Source of the DNA: Leucobacter coleopterorum
Lineage (GTDB): Bacteria > Actinomycetota > Actinomycetes > Actinomycetales > Microbacteriaceae
Assembly (NCBI RefSeq): GCF_011382985.1
Contig: NZ_CP049933.1
Coordinates: 744,001 to 808,000 of the forward strand
Direction of reading: 5' to 3'
DNA length: 64,000 bases
Shown here: positions 1 through 8,964 of the stretch, piece by piece
How the letters are laid out: each line of letters opens with the position of its first letter
Position numbering within the stretch: position 1 is the first letter of the stretch
Position numbers and translations under genes: made by a program
Notes under the pieces: model-generated
Told to the model about the DNA's origin: nothing
Seen by the model: only the letters and a program-made list of their open reading frames with translations
The model's database searches: none

Positions 1-1046
1 TGATCCCCGTTGCGATGCTCACTTTCCGCGAGCAGGTGAGATCCGACGCCGCGCAAACACTGAGCTATTTTGCTGAGCAGGGCGTTGGCGTCAGAGTGAT
101 TTCCGGGGACGATCCGCGAACCGTCTCAGCGGTGGCGCGGGAGGTCGGGCTGAGCAGCGAGGCCGGTTTTGATGCCCGGAAGCTGCCTCAAGACCTGGAT
201 CAGCTCGCTGAGGTACTTGAGCGAGAACATGTGTTTGGGCGAGTGACGCCGGCGCAGAAACTCGCGATTGTGCATGCTCTGCAGAGTCGTGGACACGTAG
301 TTGCGATGACTGGGGACGGTGTCAACGACGCGCTCGCGATCAAAGAATCTGATCTTGGCATCGCAATGGACACCGCTGCGCAGGCCACGAAGGCCGTCGC
401 GCGCATCATTCTGCTTGATGGGCGGTTTGACCGTATGCCCGGTGTGGTTGCAGAAGGGCGGAGGGTTATTGCGAACATCGAGCGCGTTTCAATGCTCTTT
501 CTCACTAAAACCACCTACGCCTTCGCGGTTGCTGTTGTGTTTGGTGTGCTCTCCTGGAGCTTCCCCTTTTTGCCGCGACAGCTTTCGATTACCGACGGCC
601 TGACGATCGGCATTCCAGCATTCTTTCTCGCGCTCATGCCTAACGCGACGCGATACCGCTCCGGATTCTTGAAGCGCTCTCTTGCCTTTGCGATTCCCGC
701 GGGGCTCATTGTTACAGCCGGACTCATTGCGCTCAAAATACTTGGGGATCAACTTGGTCCGTTCAGTGTTGAAGAAATGCAGTCCGCTTCGACGTTGACA
801 CTCGCGGGGATCGCCCTTTGGGTGCTCGCTGTGATGGCACGGCCTGTGAGTCCATTTCGGATTCTGATTGTGCTCTCGATGTATGCGGGGCTGGCGCTCA
901 TCTGGTTGATCCCGCTCAGTCAAGGGTTTTTCCAGGTGACATGGCTGCCGAACCCACTGGGGGCGATAGTGCTTGGCGTCGTAGTGGTCGGCGTGGTGCT
1001 TGTTGAGGTTCTGCGAGCTTGGCATCTGCGGTTTACGCGCAAGTGA
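1..1046 (+). CDS. P-type cation-transporting ATPase, C-terminal part (CtpE-like)
   Basis: The frame is open to the left window edge, so the gene begins upstream and only about 347 residues are visible. What is present is the end of the P domain and the C-terminal membrane part. The hinge motif GDGVND is seen, followed by DLGIAM, typical of the HAD fold of P-type ATPases. At least five or six hydrophobic segments follow. The block ITDGLTIGIPAFF resembles the CtpE subgroup, known in mycobacteria as a calcium importer, but the ion-binding and phosphorylation (DKTGT) regions are outside the window, so the substrate is inferred only. It ends just before the L10 leader and is not obviously coupled to it. 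Confidence 0.85.
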   Translation, partial: IPVAMLTFREQVRSDAAQTLSYFAEQGVGVRVISGDDPRTVSAVAREVGLSSEAGFDARKLPQDLDQLAEVLEREHVFGRVTPAQKLAIVHALQSRGHVVAMTGDGVNDALAIKESDLGIAMDTAAQATKAVARIILLDGRFDRMPGVVAEGRRVIANIERVSMLFLTKTTYAFAVAVVFGVLSWSFPFLPRQLSITDGLTIGIPAFFLALMPNATRYRSGFLKRSLAFAIPAGLIVTAGLIALKILGDQLGPFSVEEMQSASTLTLAGIALWVLAVMARPVSPFRILIVLSMYAGLALIWLIPLSQGFFQVTWLPNPLGAIVLGVVVVGVVLVEVLRAWHLRFTRK

Positions 1047-1062
1047 TCCGCCAGCAAAACTG

Positions 1063-1071
1063 TGCTAAAGT
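1063..1071 (+). promoter_or_regulatory. Putative extended -10 promoter of the rplJ-rplL operon
   Basis: The string TGCTAAAGT matches an extended -10 element (TGn followed by TAnnnT) about 220 bases before rplJ, just after the ATPase stop. No convincing -35 is seen. Transcription would start at the beginning of the L10 leader. Confidence 0.4.
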
Positions 1072-1073
1072 AT

Positions 1074-1290
1074 CCAACGGCCCAAGACCGCCGGTAGGAT
1101 TCGCAAGAACCCCAGAACGTTCGTGAAAGCGAAGACCAGCGCAGGTACGATTTTCCTTGAGTAGGGATCTGATCCCGAACTTTTTGAAGCTCCGTGCGTG
1201 CGCGCCGGAGCTTTTGTTGTTTCATGAGCTCTGAGTGGCACGGCCCTCGAGTAGCATCCGCTACCCGGGTACAACAAGCTAGGGAGCGCC
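1074..1290 (+). promoter_or_regulatory. Ribosomal protein L10 leader
   Basis: A long untranslated region precedes rplJ. It contains the purine-rich pieces around 1080-1100 and the AGCGCAGG segment near 1137-1144 that recall the L10 leader family, in which L10 (with L12) binds its own mRNA and represses the operon. A terminator-like hairpin lies in its 3' half. No ORF explains this stretch. The assignment rests on position and recognisable segments; a covariance-model search would settle it. Confidence 0.65.
1187..1220 (+). terminator. Attenuator-like hairpin inside the L10 leader
   Basis: An 8-bp perfect stem (AAGCTCCG at 1187-1194 with CGGAGCTT at 1206-1213) with an 11-base loop is followed by a T-rich tract (TTGTTGTTT). 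It sits about 70 bases before rplJ, so it could act as an attenuator responding to L10 binding upstream. Confidence 0.55.
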
Positions 1291-1800
1291 ATGGCTACGA
1301 AGGATGCTACGGTTGCCGATCTTCAGAAGAAGTTTGAAGAGTCGTCCGCCGTTCTGCTGACTGAGTACCGCGGTCTCACGGTTGCACAGTTGCGGGATCT
1401 CCGTAACTCCATCCGCGAGCACGCGACGTACGCTGTGGCGAAGAACACGCTGACCAAGATTGCGGCGAACAAAGCCGGGATCACTGTTTTCGATGACGAG
1501 CTTGCCGGTCCTTCGGCTCTCGCTTTCGTTCACGGTGACACCGTTGCTGTCGCAAAGGCACTGCGTGACTTCGCCAAGGCAAACCCTCTTTTGGTGGTGA
1601 AGGCGGGCTACTTCGATGGCAAGCCTCTGACCGCCGTTGAGGTAGGCAAGCTTGCCGATCTCGAGAGCCGCGAGGTGCTGTTGGCTAAGGCCGCTGGCGC
1701 CATGAAGGCTTCGCTGATCGGTGCTGCACAGCTGTTCAACGCTCTGCCCGCTAAGGCCGCTCGCGGCTTCGGCGCGCTGCAGGAGAAGCAGGACGCATAG
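1291..1800 (+). CDS. rplJ: 50S ribosomal protein L10
   Basis: This encodes the stalk-base protein that anchors L7/L12 dimers to 23S rRNA. The 169-residue length is normal for actinobacteria. The N-terminus has the typical TVADLQKKFEESSAVLLTEY pattern, followed by YRGLTVAQLRDLR and AVAKNTL; the C-terminal helix that binds L12 is present. The ATG at 1291 has AGGGAG about 6 bases upstream. It is the first gene of a two-gene operon with rplL 80 bases downstream, preceded by the L10 leader that presumably controls both. Confidence 0.97.
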   Translation: MATKDATVADLQKKFEESSAVLLTEYRGLTVAQLRDLRNSIREHATYAVAKNTLTKIAANKAGITVFDDELAGPSALAFVHGDTVAVAKALRDFAKANPLLVVKAGYFDGKPLTAVEVGKLADLESREVLLAKAAGAMKASLIGAAQLFNALPAKAARGFGALQEKQDA

Positions 1801-1880
1801 ATTCGGCTCTTGCCGGTTCGGAACCAATAAGATCCGCTCTTTGCGCAGCTGCGTAAGAGCAAATATCAAGGAGAAACACA

Positions 1881-2261
1881 ATGGCTAAGCTTTCAACAGA
1901 AGAGCTGCTTGAGCAGTTCAAGGGCCTCACCCTCATCGAGCTCTCCGAGTTCGTGAAGGCATTCGAGGAGGAGTTCGACGTTTCCGCTGCTGCTCCGGTT
2001 GCGGTTGCTGCTGCTGGCCCCGCTGCTGCTGCAGAGGCAGTCGAAGAGAAGGACGAGTTTGACGTCGTTCTCGAGTCGGCTGGCGACAAGAAGATCCAGG
2101 TCATCAAGGTTGTGCGCGAGCTGACCGGCCTTGGCCTGGGCGAGGCAAAGGCTCTCGTTGAGGAAGCTCCTAAGAACGTGCTCGAGGGCGCGAAGAAGGA
2201 AGCTGCTGAAGAAGCAAAGGCTAAGCTCGAAGAGGCAGGCGCTGGCGTCAAGCTCGCGTAA
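1881..2261 (+). CDS. rplL: 50S ribosomal protein L7/L12
   Basis: This is the acidic stalk protein that recruits translation factors. It has 126 residues: an N-terminal dimerisation helix pair ([20 protein letters not shown]), an Ala-rich hinge at about residues 37-53, and the conserved C-terminal domain with [21 protein letters not shown] strong AAGGAG lies 8 bases before the ATG. The gene is followed closely by a strong intrinsic terminator, closing the rplJ-rplL operon. Confidence 0.98.
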   Translation: MAKLSTEELLEQFKGLTLIELSEFVKAFEEEFDVSAAAPVAVAAAGPAAAAEAVEEKDEFDVVLESAGDKKIQVIKVVRELTGLGLGEAKALVEEAPKNVLEGAKKEAAEEAKAKLEEAGAGVKLA

Positions 2262-2283
2262 TTCTTTTCGCTTACGCGAATCT

Positions 2284-2317
2284 GGGCGACTCTCCTGCGG
2301 GAGAGTCGCCCTTTTTT
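2284..2317 (+). terminator. Intrinsic terminator of rplJ-rplL
   Basis: A perfect 12-bp stem (2284-2295 with 2300-2311), with loop TGCG, is followed directly by six T residues. Confidence 0.93.
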
Positions 2318-2498
2318 GCGCGGGAGAGCTGGTGGTTATAGGGATTGAACTGTCAATGTCTGGGGTCCCTCGTACAGTTTCCTTAGCCGAATAACTGGCG
2401 TAATTTCGGGTCATCTGCTACGGTGATCCGGCTGCTGTTCCGCTTAGCCGTGTGGATTGCGACTAAGTGTTCAGCACAGGACCAAAGAAAGGACCCTC

Positions 2499-4234
2499 GT
2501 GGCCCTCATATCTCTTGCACTACGACACGCAAAGAAGTACTGGCTCTTCATAAGTCTCGTACTTGTGCTTCAATTGCTTTCGACCATTGCCGCACTTGCT
2601 CTGCCGAGCTTGAACGCGAAGATCATTGATCAGGGTATTGCCAATGGTGATACCGACTTCATCTGGAATACCGGCGGCCAGATGCTCCTCATCTCACTTG
2701 GCCAGGTTGCTTCCGCCGTTCTCGCTGTCTATTTCGGGGCGCGAAGCTCGATGGGCATTGGGCGAGATCTGCGCCGTGAGGTCTACCGTAAGGTTGACTC
2801 ACTCTCCACCCTCGAAGCAACCAACTTTGGTGCTGGCACTCTCATTACCCGCGGCACAAACGACGTGCAGCAGATTCAGATGCTTGTGCTCATGACGCTG
2901 AACTTCATGGTGTCTGCCCCATTATGGCAATCGGTGGCATCATCATGGCGCTGCAAGAAGACGCGGGCATGGCCTGGCTTGTCTGGGTGTCGGTTGCTGT
3001 TCTCGCGGTGATCGTTGGTTTTCTCGTATGGCTTTTGTTGCCGCTGTTTCGCACTATGCAGGAACGAGTGGACTCGATCAACAGCGTACTGCGTGAGCAG
3101 ATCATGGGCATCCGCGTGGTTCGCGCATTTGTTCGTGAGAACTTTGAAACTGATCGATACGGTGATGCGAACCGAGCTATCACTGATGTTTCGGTAAAAG
3201 TCGGCAACATTTTTGTGCTGATGTTCCCCGTAATCATGATGGTCTTGCACTTTGCAACCGCCGCAGTGCTGTGGTTCGGAGGACATCGTGTTGACGAGCA
3301 ACTTGTTGAGGTCGGGTCTCTGACAGCCTTCCTTCAGTATCTGCTGCAGATTCTGATGGCGGTCATGATGGGTGTCTTTATGACCATGATGATTCCGCGT
3401 GCGGTGGTTTGTGCGGAACGTATTCGGGAATTGCTAGACACGAAGTCGAGCCTCCAATTTCCGAAGCAGCAGACTGAACCGACTCCGACCGAAGGTCGCA
3501 TCGAATTCTCCGACGTGACCTTCGGTTTCCCAGGTGCAGAGAAACCCGTCATTAATGGTGTTTCGTTTGTCGCTGAGCCGGGTCGAACGACCGCTATCAT
3601 CGGTTCGACGGGAGCCGGCAAAACCGTTCTGCTCAATTTGATGCTGCGTCTGTATGATCCGCAGTCCGGCAGCATCACCATTGATAAGGTCCCTGTTTCT
3701 GCGCTCACCAGGGCACAGCTTGCGGAGACCGCAAGTCTTGTTCCTCAGCGTCCCTATCTCTTTTCAGGTACGGTCGCCTCGAACCTTCGGTTTGGGCGAA
3801 GTGATGCCACCGATGAAGAACTGTGGGAGGCGCTTCGAGTCGCGCAGGGTGAAGAGTTCGTGCGTGAGAAAGAAAAACAACTTGATGAGCCAATTTCGCA
3901 GGGCGGAACGAGCGTCTCAGGCGGACAACGCCAGCGCCTTTCAATAGCTCGTGCTCTGGTAGCAAAGCCGAAAGTCTATCTTTTTGACGATTCCTTCTCG
4001 GCGTTGGATGTTGCCACCGATGCTCGACTTCGAGCAGCCTTGCCGGATGCCACCGCTGGCGCAACGACGATTATCGTGGCACAGCGGGTGTCGACGATTA
4101 CTGAGGCTGATCAGATTTTGGTCATGGAAGACGGTGAGATCGTGGGACGTGGCACGCATGACGAACTTCTTCACACCAATACGGTGTACCAAGAAATTGT
4201 GAAATCCCAGCTTGAGGAAGCGGAGACGGTCTGA
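2499..4234 (+). CDS. ABC exporter half-transporter with degenerate ATP site (apparent frameshift)
   Basis: The N-terminal half is a six-helix type IV exporter membrane domain and the C-terminal half is an ATPase domain. The frame breaks at the C4 run 2917-2920; adding one C restores a 578-residue protein. The GTG at 2499 is chosen because GAAAGGA precedes it. Walker A is GSTGAGKT and the signature is VSGGQ, but Walker B ends in FDD rather than DE and the H-loop histidine is Gln (VAQRVST). These changes mark the degenerate-site partner of heterodimeric exporters such as TM287/288 and BmrCD. The stop overlaps the ATG of the next gene (ATGA), so the two are translationally coupled. The substrate is unknown; drugs or lipids are likely. 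Confidence 0.88.
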
Positions 4235-6297
4235 TGGCGCGCAAGAAGAAAGAATCCGCGGCCGAGACAGGTGCAGTCGCAATCGATGAGTTCGAACTGC
4301 CCGACGACTACCAGCCTGACGGTGACGACTGGTTCGGTGGGCAGGCAGCTAAGAAGGCCAAGCATTTTTGGCCAGCCGCGAAGCGACTTATTGGGTTGCT
4401 CGCGCCTGAGAAATGGCTGTTCCTGTTCGTTGTGGTCCTGGTGGTGGGTTCCGTGGTTCTCACGGTTATTGCGCCCAAAATTCTCGGCCAAGCCTTCGAT
4501 GTGATTTATAACGGTGTGCTGGGCAATCAGTTACCTGCGGGGGTCCCGCTTGACCAGATCATCGAGCAAGCGCGAGCGACAGGTCACGGTGACTTTGCCG
4601 ACATGCTGTCAGGTTCTCAGGTGGTGCCGGGGCAAGGAATCGATTTTGCGGCACTTGGACAGTTGATACTGATTGTTCTTAGTTTGTACCTTGTCGCTTC
4701 CTTCTTGATGTGGCTGCAGGGATATGTTCTGAACCGCCTGGTTATGCGCGTTGTCTACACACTGCGACAGGACATTGAAACGAAGCTGAATCGCCTACCC
4801 CTGAGCTACTTTGACGGACGCCAGCGGGGCGATGTGCTTTCACGGGTAACAAACGATGTCGACAACATTCAGCAAGCGTTGCAACAAGCGTTCTCGCAGT
4901 TGGTGCAGTCGGTACTGACTGTTATTGGTATCACCGCAATGATGTTTGTTGTTTCTTGGCAACTCGCGCTCATCGCGCTCATCGCGCTGCCCTTGTCTGG
5001 CGCTATCGCGGGGGTTGTCGGTGTTCGTGCACAGAAACTATTCGTGGCGCAGTGGAAAAATACCGGCGACCTGAACGGTCACATTGAGGAGTCGTTTACC
5101 GGGCATGAACTGGTGCGCATCTTCAACCGCGACCAAGAAATGGTTGAAGAGTTTGACCGACGCAACGAGGGACTGTTCGAGGCATCATCTAAAGCGCAGG
5201 CTCTTTCAGGCACGATCATGCCCGCCATGCAGTTTGTGCAGTACCTCACGTATGTGTTGATCGCAGTTGTGGGAGCCCTACGTGTTACTTCAGGGCAGAT
5301 GAGCCTTGGCGATGTGACAGCGTTTATTCAGTACTCTCGTGAGTTTGCGCAACCGATCGGCCAAATGGCGGGGATGGCGAACATGCTCCAGTCGGGTGTG
5401 GCATCCGCTGAGCGCACCTTCGAGCTGCTTGACGCTGATGAGCAGGATCCTGATACCGCAAACGAGAAGCTGCCCGAGCGGTGCGACGGTCACGTGCAGT
5501 TCGACGACGTGAGCTTCAGCTACGATCCCGAACAGCCACTCATCTCAAACCTGTCGCTCGAAGCGAGTCCCGGCCACACGGTCGCGATTGTCGGCCCGAC
5601 CGGTGCCGGTAAGACGACGCTCGTGAACCTCGTCATGCGGTTCTATGAACTCGACGGCGGCAAGATCCTGCTTGATGGCGTTGATATCACGCAGCTCTCT
5701 CGGGCCGATCTGCGTAGCCAAGTTGGTATGGTCCTGCAGGACGCGTGGCTGTTCAACGGTACGATCCGCGAGAACATTCGTTACGGTCGTCTCGACGCTA
5801 CCGACGAAGAAGTTGTCGAAGCCGCGCAAGCAACCATGGTGGACCGCTTCGTGCGGCAGTTACCTGAGGGCTACGACACGGTTATCGAAGAGAACGCTTC
5901 GTCGTTGTCTGCGGGCGAACGTCAGCTGCTGACGATCGCGCGTGCGTTCATTGCGAACCCGTCGCTGCTGATCCTCGACGAGGCGACATCATCCGTCGAT
6001 ACCCGCACTGAGGTGCTAGTGCAGACGGCGATGCAGGCGCTGCGCGCCGACCGCACCTCGTTTGTGATTGCGCACCGACTGTCAACGATTCGTGACGCCG
6101 ACTCAATCCTCATGATGGAGCGCGGTCGCATTGTTGAGCAGGGCACACACCTTGAGTTGCTTGAGCGTCGTGGCGCCTACTACAAGCTGCACCAGGCTCA
6201 GTTCGCCGGAGAAATCGACGAGGAGCAAACTGAGGAAATCCTCACCGGGCCGGCTCCGATAATGACGGAGTCGATTGCGACCGAGGTAAAGGAATAG
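4234..6297 (+). CDS. ABC exporter half-transporter, catalytic partner
   Basis: This 687-residue protein has an extended hydrophilic N-terminus of about 65 residues, a six-helix membrane domain with a large insertion between helices 1 and 2 (about residues 90-140), and an ATPase domain from about residue 400. Walker A is GPTGAGKTT, Walker B is LLILDEATSSVD with the catalytic Glu, and the H-loop is IAHRLST, all canonical. The signature is altered to LSAGE. Paired with the upstream protein, this gives one canonical and one degenerate ATP site. It starts inside the stop of its partner. The acidic C-terminal tail is not conserved in the family. Confidence 0.92.
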   Translation: MARKKKESAAETGAVAIDEFELPDDYQPDGDDWFGGQAAKKAKHFWPAAKRLIGLLAPEKWLFLFVVVLVVGSVVLTVIAPKILGQAFDVIYNGVLGNQLPAGVPLDQIIEQARATGHGDFADMLSGSQVVPGQGIDFAALGQLILIVLSLYLVASFLMWLQGYVLNRLVMRVVYTLRQDIETKLNRLPLSYFDGRQRGDVLSRVTNDVDNIQQALQQAFSQLVQSVLTVIGITAMMFVVSWQLALIALIALPLSGAIAGVVGVRAQKLFVAQWKNTGDLNGHIEESFTGHELVRIFNRDQEMVEEFDRRNEGLFEASSKAQALSGTIMPAMQFVQYLTYVLIAVVGALRVTSGQMSLGDVTAFIQYSREFAQPIGQMAGMANMLQSGVASAERTFELLDADEQDPDTANEKLPERCDGHVQFDDVSFSYDPEQPLISNLSLEASPGHTVAIVGPTGAGKTTLVNLVMRFYELDGGKILLDGVDITQLSRADLRSQVGMVLQDAWLFNGTIRENIRYGRLDATDEEVVEAAQATMVDRFVRQLPEGYDTVIEENASSLSAGERQLLTIARAFIANPSLLILDEATSSVDTRTEVLVQTAMQALRADRTSFVIAHRLSTIRDADSILMMERGRIVEQGTHLELLERRGAYYKLHQAQFAGEIDEEQTEEILTGPAPIMTESIATEVKE

Positions 6298-6306
6298 CCG
6301 TACCCC

Positions 6307-6471
6307 ATGACAGTGAAATCCTTGAGCGAACTGGAGCGGTTTCCGCGACGGGATGACGCCTCGCGAGACTCACCAATGGCGAATCTCGCGAGGCAGGCCT
6401 TGTCTGTCGGTGAAGCGATGCTGGGAGCCGAAGCCGACGGCTTGGTGCGTACCCCAGAAAATCACCAATGA
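6307..6471 (+). CDS. Small hypothetical protein, 54 residues
   Basis: An ATG at 6307, ten bases after the exporter stop, opens a 54-residue frame that ends in TGA overlapping the ATG of the next gene (ATGA). It encodes a short soluble, charged peptide with a helical middle (residues about 25-45). I do not recognise it. The support for it being real is its tight placement in the operon, the translational coupling and the lack of other content here. The ribosome site is weak. Confidence 0.5.
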   Translation: MTVKSLSELERFPRRDDASRDSPMANLARQALSVGEAMLGAEADGLVRTPENHQ

Positions 6472-7301
6472 CCAAAGCGCGAGCCATAATCTTGGGCTCT
6501 GTTCTTGCGGTAGTCGGGCTCTACGGAGGACTGACTTCGCTTGGAGTAGACAGCAAAACACCCGGCATTGTGACGATTGTGGTTTTTGGGTTCTTCGCGC
6601 TGATCGCTTTTGGGATGGTACCTCAGGGCGATCCCCGGGGGTCGTTTCGCCTCATCAATGCGACTGTGATGACTCGTGCTGAGCGACCAACGGCCGATTC
6701 GTGGGTGCATCTCGCACCCACGCAGGCCGCGCGCATAGCGCTTGTTTTCGGTGTCATTCTAGGATCACTCGGGCTACTGGTAATGGCACTGAGTGGAGTT
6801 CTGCAAGTGGTTGGGGTCATGCCAAAACTGAACTCCGCAACAAACTCCGTGTTTCTGCTGTTGATATCTGTGGTGGTTGCCGCACTGGGGTGCTTGGGTC
6901 TTTGGATCTCAGTGCTTCTCTTGGGGCGTCGCCAACGCAATGGAAGCTTTGGTACTCGGCCAAGCGGCATTGCTCTTGGTGAATCTTCCGTTGCGGTGCG
7001 AGTACCGGGCAAAGACATTGAAATTCCTTGGGCTCAAATCAAGAGTGTGGAACCCGTGATTGTGCCTGTGCGAGATGCCGAGGACCTCTGCATGATCCGG
7101 TTGGTGCTGTCGCCGGGCGGATCGATTACTGACCGGGTGCAAATGCTCTCCGCAGACGGCTACCAAGTGCCAACAGATGCTCTTTACACCTCGCTGCGCT
7201 GGTATCACGCGCATCCCGAGGCTCGTCGAGAGCTGGGGCGGGTGGAAGGTCAACAGAGATTGCAAAGCTGGTGTGATCAAGCGGTCGCCAAGATCCGCTA
7301 G
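6468..7301 (+). CDS. Hypothetical membrane protein, four predicted helices
   Basis: This 277-residue protein has two hydrophobic segments near the N-terminus (about residues 5-27 and 32-52) and two more at about 90-118 and 125-150. A cytosolic-looking C-terminal half of about 120 residues follows. It contains VAVRVPGKDIEIPWAQIKSV, resembling the PH-like domains found after paired helices in bacterial membrane proteins; that resemblance is a guess. It follows the small gene by a 4-base overlap and may be cotranscribed with the ABC exporter. The function is unknown. Confidence 0.75.
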   Translation: MTKARAIILGSVLAVVGLYGGLTSLGVDSKTPGIVTIVVFGFFALIAFGMVPQGDPRGSFRLINATVMTRAERPTADSWVHLAPTQAARIALVFGVILGSLGLLVMALSGVLQVVGVMPKLNSATNSVFLLLISVVVAALGCLGLWISVLLLGRRQRNGSFGTRPSGIALGESSVAVRVPGKDIEIPWAQIKSVEPVIVPVRDAEDLCMIRLVLSPGGSITDRVQMLSADGYQVPTDALYTSLRWYHAHPEARRELGRVEGQQRLQSWCDQAVAKIR

Positions 7302-7307
7302 ACTGTG

Positions 7308-7402
7308 TAAGCCCCCATGTGGCGGTACCTCGGCGAACTCCCCCAGGACGGAAACGGAGCAAGGGTAGTCGGGCTCTACCGGGTGCATGGGGGGTCTTGC
7401 AT
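7308..7402 (+). ncRNA. ffs: Signal recognition particle RNA, small bacterial type
   Basis: The Ffh-binding domain is clear: GGCGAAC and CCCCAGG on one arm, an ACGG tetraloop region, then GGAGCAAGGGTAG. The outer stem pairs GCCCCCATG (7311) with CATGGGGGG (7386-7394). This is the 4.5S-type RNA that, with Ffh, targets membrane proteins. A TAGACT -10-like box overlaps the stop of the preceding gene (7299-7304). The ends are approximate. Confidence 0.93.
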
Positions 7403-7442
7403 GCCCGGAAGTGTTTGTCTGTCGGCGCGGTAGGCTCAACGC

Positions 7443-8889
7443 ATGAGTTCTTCACGTGGTGCCGCTGTCGTTGGTGCCGGCCCCAACGGGCTTGCGGCGG
7501 CGGTGACGCTGGCCCGAGCGGGCATTCCAGTCACCGTATATGAGGCCGCCGAAACTGTCGGTGGCGGAACCCGCACAGCGGAACTCGTGCAACCGGGAGT
7601 GCTCCACGACGTGTGCTCGGCGATCCACCCCATGGCATTAGCCACCGATTTTTTTAGGCAGTTCGAGCTGACCCGCAGAGTGGAGTTCGTTGTGCCGGAG
7701 GCGTCCTACGCGAACCCCCTCGAAGGCTCGCGGGCTGCAATGGCTTATCGCAACCTCGATCGGACTGCTCAAGAAATCGGTAGAGACGGGGCTGCCTATG
7801 CCCGCTTCTACCGTCCGCTTCTCAGGCGCCTTGAAGGAGTCATCGATTTTTCGCTCGGTGGTAACATGCTGCGCTGGCCCTCAGACCTTCCTGCCGCGAT
7901 CGCGACTGCGCTCCGAACTGCTGAGCAGGGCACCCCTCTGTGGAATCTGCGGTTCCGCGAAGAGTTTGCTCCCGCGCTCATCTCTGGTGTTGCCGCGCAC
8001 AGTATCGGGCGGATGCCCAACCTTGCTACCGCGGCGGTTGGCACCGTGCTCGGTGCCCTCGGCCACGCGAGTGGGTGGCCGGTGCCGGTTGGTGGTTCCC
8101 GAGCGATCACCGATGCGCTCGCGGCTGATTTGCTCGCGCACGGTGGCCGAATTGAAACCTCGCGCGATATTGAATACATCGATGAGCTCGGCGACGCGCT
8201 CGTGCTCTTCGACACCTCCGCGCGTGGCCTCGAACGAATCGCTGGGTCGCGCCTTCCGAAGCGCTACCGGCGTGCGCTTTCCAAGTTTCGCTACGGCAAT
8301 GCCGCCACCAAGGTTGACTTTGTGCTCGACGGTCCAATTCCTTGGACCGATCCCCGCGTCAACGCCGCGCCCACGGTGCACCTGGGTGGTTCCCGAGCCG
8401 AGGGGCCGCTGCCGAGCAGATCGTCGTACGCGGCGGGCACCCCGGACGCCCCTATGTGCTGCTCGCGCAGCCGACCGAGTTTGACCCCGAGCGTAATCCT
8501 GCGGGAGTCAACGCGGTCTGGAGCTACACGCACGTGCCTGCCGGATCGACGATAGATATGTCGGGGCCAGTAATCTCACAGATCGAACGGTTTGCCCCGG
8601 GTTTCGAGACCGGATTCAAGCCGTTAAGGTGACTACGGCGGCCGATTTCGCGGGGTACAACCGCAATTACATCGGTGGAGATTTTAGTGCGGGTGCCGTT
8701 TCGCTATTGCAACTGGTCAAACGTCCTGTTATTGCGCAGGATCCTTGGCGCACCCCGGCGAAGGGTGTGTATCTATGCTCATCGTCGACTTCTCCGGGAC
8801 CCGGCGTACACGGGTTATCTGGCTGGTACGCAGCCCTCTCAGCCCTGAAAAACGAGTATGGCCTGCCTGCGCCCGATCTGTCTATGTAA
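7443..8889 (+). CDS. FAD-dependent oxidoreductase, phytoene-desaturase-like (two apparent frameshifts)
   Basis: This is an NAD(P)/FAD-dependent amine-oxidase / phytoene dehydrogenase family protein. The N-terminal dinucleotide fold is AVVGAGPNGLAAAVTLARAG, followed by an acid at the end of beta 2 (VYEA) and GGGTRT. The frame breaks at the G4 run 8402-8405 and again at the C4 run 8595-8598. One added base at each gives a continuous 482-residue protein ending in GYNRNYIGGDFSAG and the C-terminal FAD-binding segment LSGWYAA. The substrate is unknown; no carotenoid genes are near, so a role in carotenoid synthesis is not supported. Confidence 0.82.
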
Positions 8890-8964
8890 TCCGTGACAAA
8901 AGCTCCGCCGCAGGAACTGCGAATCGGGAGCTAAGCCTAAGGCAAGCTCACTAAGCTTAAATAC

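Noticed and set aside
489-1025. Long antisense ORFs opposite the ATPase, dnaX, pta and purL genes
   Set aside because: These are frame shadows of high-GC genes with skewed composition and no starts or family motifs.
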